From Pedobacter steynii (GTDB taxonomy: Bacteria; Bacteroidota; Bacteroidia; Sphingobacteriales; Sphingobacteriaceae), in contig NZ_FNGY01000002.1 in assembly GCF_900103665.1 (NCBI RefSeq), positions 930,001 to 994,000 of the forward strand: a DNA stretch of 64,000 nt, given 5' to 3'. Positions 59,723-64,000 of the stretch are shown in pieces. Position 1 is the first letter of the stretch. Each line of letters begins with the position of its first letter. The notes under the pieces were generated by a model. The model did not search any database. It worked only from the letters and a program-made list of their open reading frames with translations, and had not been told where the DNA came from. A program made the translations under genes and the position numbers.

Positions 59723-61897
59723 TTATTTTCCTCCCGGAGGGCAGTTTTTTTGAAGGAACTGCGTGTAAGTCAGGGCCAGATGCTGGAAGGTTCCCTGCCC
59801 TTCGCTGATGCTGTGTGTCCTGTTCGGATAAGACATCATCTGGAATACTTTTCCGTATTTGATCAGTTCATTGATTAGCATTTCTGCATTTTGATAATGC
59901 ACATTGTCGTCACCTGTACCATGGATGTACAAAAGATTTCCCTTTAAGTTCTTTGCATAGCTGATAGGAGATCCTTTTACATACGCTTCAGTTGATTTTA
60001 ACGGTGATCCCATATAACGTTCCTGGTACACATTGTCGTAGGTCAGCTGATTGGCTACTGCCGCAATTGCAATCCCTGTTTTATAGATTTCAGGATACTG
60101 GAACAACAGGTTTAAAGTGGAAGAACCACCACCGCTCCATCCCCATACCGCAACCCTGTCTTTATCTACAAATGGCCATTCCAGAATCTTTTTGGCGGCC
60201 ATTGCCTGATCACGAATGTTCAGCGTACCAATGTTTTTATAAATGCTTTTGCGCCATTCTCTGCCTTTTGGAGCAGGTGCACCGCGGTTTTCTATCGAAA
60301 TATAGATGTAACCATCTTTAGCCATATCTCCTGCATAAAGGAAGTTACGTCCGGCACCATAGGTATCTGTTACCGTTTGTGAAGCCGGTTCACCATATAC
60401 ATAAAATACAACAGGATATTTTTTAGTACGGTCAAAATTATCCGGCTTTTTCATCCATCCATCCAGAATTACACCATCTTCGGTCGTTACTTTAAAGAAC
60501 TCTACCTGATTTTTTGGTGGTTTTACCCTGCCCAGCTGGCTGGTAATGCTACCATCCATAGTGAATGGATTTAATGTAGTCAGCTTCATCCACTCTGTAA
60601 GTTGTGGAACTGTGGCATTGGTGTACTGATGGCGTGCAAAAATACCATTCGGAGAGATCTCATAGTTATGTGTTCCCGGCAGGATAGAAGGGGTAACCAT
60701 TTCTGCTTTTCCACCACCACTTAGTTTTGTTTTAAACAGGTATTTCTGAGTGGCATTTTCTGGCGAGGCCATAAAATAAAACAGGTTATTTTTCTCATCG
60801 ATCAATGCCCGCTCGATCACATCGTAATCACCCTTAGTGATCAATGTTTCTTTTTTACCATCTTTGCTGATGCGGTAATGGTGGCGCCATCCGTCTTTTT
60901 CACTTGCCCAGATGAATTCTTTGCCTTCATTGATCCATTCCCATCCCTGAGCCACATCAATCCATGCTTTATCTGTTTCTGTGTAGATGTTTTTTACGGC
61001 TCCTGACCCGGCATTGGCCACAAAAAGTTTACTTACATTTTGTTCTCTGTTTAGTTGTTGAAGGATGACTTCATTCGTATTGGGAATCCAGTCCATTCTT
61101 GGAATATAATTCTGAATGTGATCTCCCGGAACGTCCAGCCACTTGGTTGTCGCGTTATTAATGTCTACGACACCTATTTTGCAGGAAGAAGGATCCTGTC
61201 CAACTTTAGGATATTCTACCGGAACGTTGAACGAATAAATAGAATCCGTGTTGTTGATCATCAGGAAGTTTCTGATTTTGCTGGCATCTAACTGCCAGTA
61301 GGCAATCGTTTTTCCATCAGGGCTCCATCTGAATCCATCCCTGCAATCAAATTCTTCTTCATACACCCAGTCAAATGTACCGTTGATCAGGCGATCTGTG
61401 CCATCTGTGGTCAGGGTCTTTGTGCTGCGGGAAGCCAGGTCGTCTACGTATAGGTTATGTTTACTTACATAAGCCACTTTGCTTCCGTCCGGAGAAAACT
61501 TCGCGAACATTAAAGAAGAAGCAGGTTTGTCTTTACCAACCTTGATCAGCGCTCTTGTTTTCAGATCGGCGACAAAATAATCTCCTCTTGTCTCGTATCT
61601 CCAGACCTTTTTACTATTGGTATAGAGCAATATTTTACTCCCATCTTCGGAGATTTGAAAATCTTTAATCTCGCCCAGTCCGCTGGCAGAATTGGAGTAA
61701 AGAAAACCCCTGTCCAGGACTACTTTTTGTTCGTTTTTTGGTAAAGTGACGGAAACAATATCTCCGTCTTTCTCCTGATAGTAAGAATTACCATCCTTAG
61801 CCCATTTCAGGTCAGACTGTTTCTGTGCATGGCTTTGTCCGCAATATCCAAGAAAGATAATGACGGTCAGCTTAAAAAAGAGGTTTTTGAAATTCAT
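59723..61897 (-). CDS. S9-family prolyl dipeptidyl peptidase (DPP-IV-like)
   Basis: A 724-residue exported peptidase with signal peptide to about residue 24 (CGQSHAQ). A beta-propeller (about 40-470) restricts access, and the catalytic alpha/beta-hydrolase part has the nucleophile in WGWSGGGSS, the acid in IHGTGDDNVHYQN and the His in YPNRTHSI. VYEEEFDCRDGFRWSPDG (in the propeller) includes the Glu pair that recognises the substrate N-terminus in DPP-IV. It probably releases X-Pro dipeptides in the periplasm. It starts two bases after the LtaS-like gene stop. Confidence 0.93.
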   Translation of the reverse strand: MNFKNLFFKLTVIIFLGYCGQSHAQKQSDLKWAKDGNSYYQEKDGDIVSVTLPKNEQKVVLDRGFLYSNSASGLGEIKDFQISEDGSKILLYTNSKKVWRYETRGDYFVADLKTRALIKVGKDKPASSLMFAKFSPDGSKVAYVSKHNLYVDDLASRSTKTLTTDGTDRLINGTFDWVYEEEFDCRDGFRWSPDGKTIAYWQLDASKIRNFLMINNTDSIYSFNVPVEYPKVGQDPSSCKIGVVDINNATTKWLDVPGDHIQNYIPRMDWIPNTNEVILQQLNREQNVSKLFVANAGSGAVKNIYTETDKAWIDVAQGWEWINEGKEFIWASEKDGWRHHYRISKDGKKETLITKGDYDVIERALIDEKNNLFYFMASPENATQKYLFKTKLSGGGKAEMVTPSILPGTHNYEISPNGIFARHQYTNATVPQLTEWMKLTTLNPFTMDGSITSQLGRVKPPKNQVEFFKVTTEDGVILDGWMKKPDNFDRTKKYPVVFYVYGEPASQTVTDTYGAGRNFLYAGDMAKDGYIYISIENRGAPAPKGREWRKSIYKNIGTLNIRDQAMAAKKILEWPFVDKDRVAVWGWSGGGSSTLNLLFQYPEIYKTGIAIAAVANQLTYDNVYQERYMGSPLKSTEAYVKGSPISYAKNLKGNLLYIHGTGDDNVHYQNAEMLINELIKYGKVFQMMSYPNRTHSISEGQGTFQHLALTYTQFLQKNCPPGGK

Positions 61898-61899
61898 TG

Positions 61900-63765
61900 T
61901 TATAATTCTATAAATTGCTGATATACTTTTTGAAGGTACGCTTTGGCATGGTCAAGTACCTGTGTTGTTTTGGCTTTGTCTTTAGGATTGCTGTTGTCTA
62001 AGATCATTTTACCTACATTATCAAAGGTAACACATTGCTGGTTATCGATAAAGCCCATTCCATTGTCCCAGGTGAAATAAGCGAAAGGTTTGGTATAGGG
62101 GTTCAGCAGGTTTTTGCTCCAGACAAATTCCTTTGAAGGGATTTTTAATTGTGCCAGTAGCGTTGCTGCAATGTCTATCTGTGAACCTACATTGCTGAAC
62201 TTACGGCCTTTAAATTCGTCTTTGATCACTTCTCCATAAAAAAGAAGCGGAATATGATAGCGCTCCGGACTGTAAATCTCATGTGCCTGTTTTGGAAGTA
62301 CATGGCCATGATCTGCTACAAATATGAACAGGGTATTCTGATACCAGCTTTGTTTTTTTGCATTGTTCAGATAAGCGTTGATACAGGAATCCGTGTAATA
62401 TGCCGTACTTTTAAATTTAGCCACATTATCAGCATTCCCGAATTTTGGTTTCCCCGGAAGGCTATAGGGTTCATGATTGGTCAGGGTCAGCAGGGTAGAA
62501 AAGAAAGGTTGCTTTTCTGAATTCATGTCCTTTAACTGCCTGGCAAATACGGTTTCATCATATTTCCCCCAGGTAGACTGCAATTCATTTCCTTTGAAGT
62601 TATTTCTGTCAATTAGCCTCTGGTAATCATGACTGAGGATAAAAGCTTTGTAATTGTCGAATTCAGATTCTCCTCCATAATAGAAAGAGGTTTGGTAACC
62701 GTTTTTGTAAAGCGACTGGGAGATGGCAGGTAATTTCTGCATCTTCTCCGGCCATTTCACCACACTGCCCGAGGCGAGTGTAGGAAAACCTGCTAAAGAA
62801 GCAATAATCCCTTTGTCGGTTCTATTGCCGGATGCGTAAATGCGATCGAACAATATGCCCTTGTGCATCAGTGTGTCGAAGTGGGGGGTAATTCCCGCTT
62901 CATTTCCGAGTGTTTGAGTCAGGTCAGCGGTAAAGCTTTCGATGATCACCAGAACGACATTGGGTTTACTGGTTTTAAGAATTTGAAGGGTGCTGTCTTT
63001 TTCCGGAGTATACAGTTCCTTAATCAGCTGATCCGCCTTTTTAGGGTCAAAATAAACGTATGGATTTGTTCTGGCCATTCTTTCAGAAAGCGAACTTCTG
63101 AGCAGGTTCCATTCCGTATTTACTGCGGCCTGGTTGAGCAGTTGTTCTTTCGAAAAATAAGCCATGCTCTGCGTAATCGGAGAACCTCTGAGGCCTCCGC
63201 GTATCAGCAGAAAGGTAAGGGCAATCAAGAGAACGGAAACGATCGCACGTAACCAGACCGGACTGCTGCCAAAGTTCAGTTTTCGGGAAACGATCCATCG
63301 CTGCATAAACAGGCTCAGGGCGATGATCAACACCAATAAGGCAAGGGATAACCCGATAGGAGAGGACGCACTGGAAGCCATGGCTTCAGTAGGTGTAGAA
63401 ATGGCAAAACCGATAGCTTTGGCATTGACCTTACTTCCCCACTCCCTGTAGATGTTGAAATTGACGACCGAGATGATGCTGAACAGCACAATCAGGACGA
63501 TGTTATAGATAGAAATCCATTTGAGCTCCACCACTTTTCTACCGCTTAAGAACCAGTAGATATAACCTCCCATTGGAATAATGGCCAAATAGGCCGCCAT
63601 AGAGAGGTCTAATGAAATGGCATGATAGAAAGTTGCCATGGTCTCCGACAGGGGAACCATGGCAAGCTTTTTATGGTAAATAAGAAGGAACATCAGCCGG
63701 TCGAGAAAGAAAAATAACAACCAGAAAATGTAGAATCTAATAAAAAAAATAAGGCTTTTGAACAT
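61900..63765 (-). CDS. LtaS-like sulfatase-fold membrane protein
   Basis: A 621-residue membrane protein with five N-terminal helices (about 5-190) and a large periplasmic alkaline-phosphatase-superfamily domain (about 245-605). VVLVIIESFTADLTQTL holds the metal-binding Glu and nucleophile Thr; GNRTDKGIIASLAGFP and IFVADHGHVLP hold further metal ligands. In Gram-positives LtaS makes lipoteichoic acid; in Bacteroidota relatives probably add phosphoethanolamine or phosphoglycerol to lipids or glycans, and the substrate is unknown. It is followed two bases later by the DPP-IV gene. Confidence 0.9.
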   Translation of the reverse strand: MFKSLIFFIRFYIFWLLFFFLDRLMFLLIYHKKLAMVPLSETMATFYHAISLDLSMAAYLAIIPMGGYIYWFLSGRKVVELKWISIYNIVLIVLFSIISVVNFNIYREWGSKVNAKAIGFAISTPTEAMASSASSPIGLSLALLVLIIALSLFMQRWIVSRKLNFGSSPVWLRAIVSVLLIALTFLLIRGGLRGSPITQSMAYFSKEQLLNQAAVNTEWNLLRSSLSERMARTNPYVYFDPKKADQLIKELYTPEKDSTLQILKTSKPNVVLVIIESFTADLTQTLGNEAGITPHFDTLMHKGILFDRIYASGNRTDKGIIASLAGFPTLASGSVVKWPEKMQKLPAISQSLYKNGYQTSFYYGGESEFDNYKAFILSHDYQRLIDRNNFKGNELQSTWGKYDETVFARQLKDMNSEKQPFFSTLLTLTNHEPYSLPGKPKFGNADNVAKFKSTAYYTDSCINAYLNNAKKQSWYQNTLFIFVADHGHVLPKQAHEIYSPERYHIPLLFYGEVIKDEFKGRKFSNVGSQIDIAATLLAQLKIPSKEFVWSKNLLNPYTKPFAYFTWDNGMGFIDNQQCVTFDNVGKMILDNSNPKDKAKTTQVLDHAKAYLQKVYQQFIEL

Positions 63766-63776
63766 TTTAGCGGATG

Positions 63777-64000
63777 TTATTGACCTCCACCTTGCATTTG
63801 CATTACTTCTTCCATTGTTTTAAGTTCATATCCTTTAGGAACATCTAAGGTAAACGGACCTGCTTTTTCTTCAGTAAAGGCTTTTATCGTTGCTGTAGAT
63901 TTTACACCGCGGTTGAACCTCGTGAATTTGATTGGCGTACCTTTTACGTCTTTAAATTCCTGCCCCATTAATCCTGCAGGAAGTTCGATGTCGTTGGTTG
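63777..64000 (-). CDS. Unidentified protein, C-terminal portion only
   Basis: The frame runs off the window end upstream. About 74 residues are visible, including IELPAGLMGQEFKDVKGTPI, VPKGYELKTMEEVMQMQ and a GGGQ end. The Gly/Met-rich tail and PKGYELKTM-type segment resemble DUF4412-like secreted proteins, but the family is not certain. It lies 11 bases upstream of the LtaS-like gene on the same strand and probably shares its transcript. An ATG at 63968 is internal, since the frame stays open beyond it. Confidence 0.4.
   Translation of the reverse strand, partial: TNDIELPAGLMGQEFKDVKGTPIKFTRFNRGVKSTATIKAFTEEKAGPFTLDVPKGYELKTMEEVMQMQGGGQ

Overview
The window looks like a chromosomal segment of a member of the Bacteroidota, most probably Sphingobacteriaceae (Pedobacter or a close relative). 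This is inferred from the sequence: SusC/SusD-type outer-membrane pairs, a FecR/ECF-sigma pair, DUF4249 and DUF2795 proteins, LytTR/LytS signalling, a split DsbD, and several promoters with the Bacteroidota -7 box TAnnTTTG. No tRNA, rRNA, CRISPR array, prophage or intact insertion sequence was seen.

Layout. 0-6 kb: housekeeping genes (PlsC end, GatC, an ABC ATPase, cobalamin adenosyltransferase, DUF2795, a small membrane protein, IspD, QueA, an FtsX-like permease). 5.9-6.4 kb: a gene-poor stretch with a 110-bp element bounded by 20-bp inverted repeats. 6.4-11 kb: an aspartate-type aminotransferase, divergent from a tightly packed four-gene set (CDF metal transporter, NUDIX, BioA, and an uncharacterised protein with a di-iron ligand pattern). 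11-16.8 kb: the ligase-associated DNA-repair cassette (MBL exonuclease, ATP-dependent ligase, Lhr-like helicase, PdeM). 17-20.1 kb: a TonB receptor with a DUF4249 lipoprotein. 20.2-27.6 kb: a thioredoxin-reductase-like flavoprotein, an AraC regulator, an SDR enzyme, two sensor kinases and an aldose-epimerase-like protein. 27.7-35.9 kb: a tripartite RND efflux pump beside a LytS/LytTR two-component pair and a small unknown protein. 36-44.5 kb: two small envelope proteins, then FecR, ECF sigma, SusC, SusD and a small secreted protein. The same two-part promoter precedes fecR and susC, so the sigma factor probably drives both its own operon and the receptor operon. 44.6-53.8 kb: a TonB receptor, carbonic anhydrase with an SPFH protein, an unknown protein, a split DsbD pair, and a cysteine-synthase-type enzyme divergent from an Lrp/AsnC regulator. 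54.5-56.9 kb: an AT-rich accessory patch with a truncated C39-like fragment, a double-glycine-leader peptide with six cysteines, and a secreted thioredoxin-fold protein. 57-64 kb: an Mla-type lipid transporter (MlaE, MlaF, MlaD), a DPP-IV-like peptidase, an LtaS-like sulfatase-fold membrane protein and a partial gene.

The best candidates for undescribed biology are (1) the Cys-rich GG-leader peptide with its thioredoxin partner and perfect intercistronic hairpin, (2) the four-gene BioA operon with a di-iron protein, (3) the duplicated ECF promoter with an inverted fecR-sigma gene order, and (4) a 26-bp promoter-like motif shared by two small envelope genes 34 kb apart.
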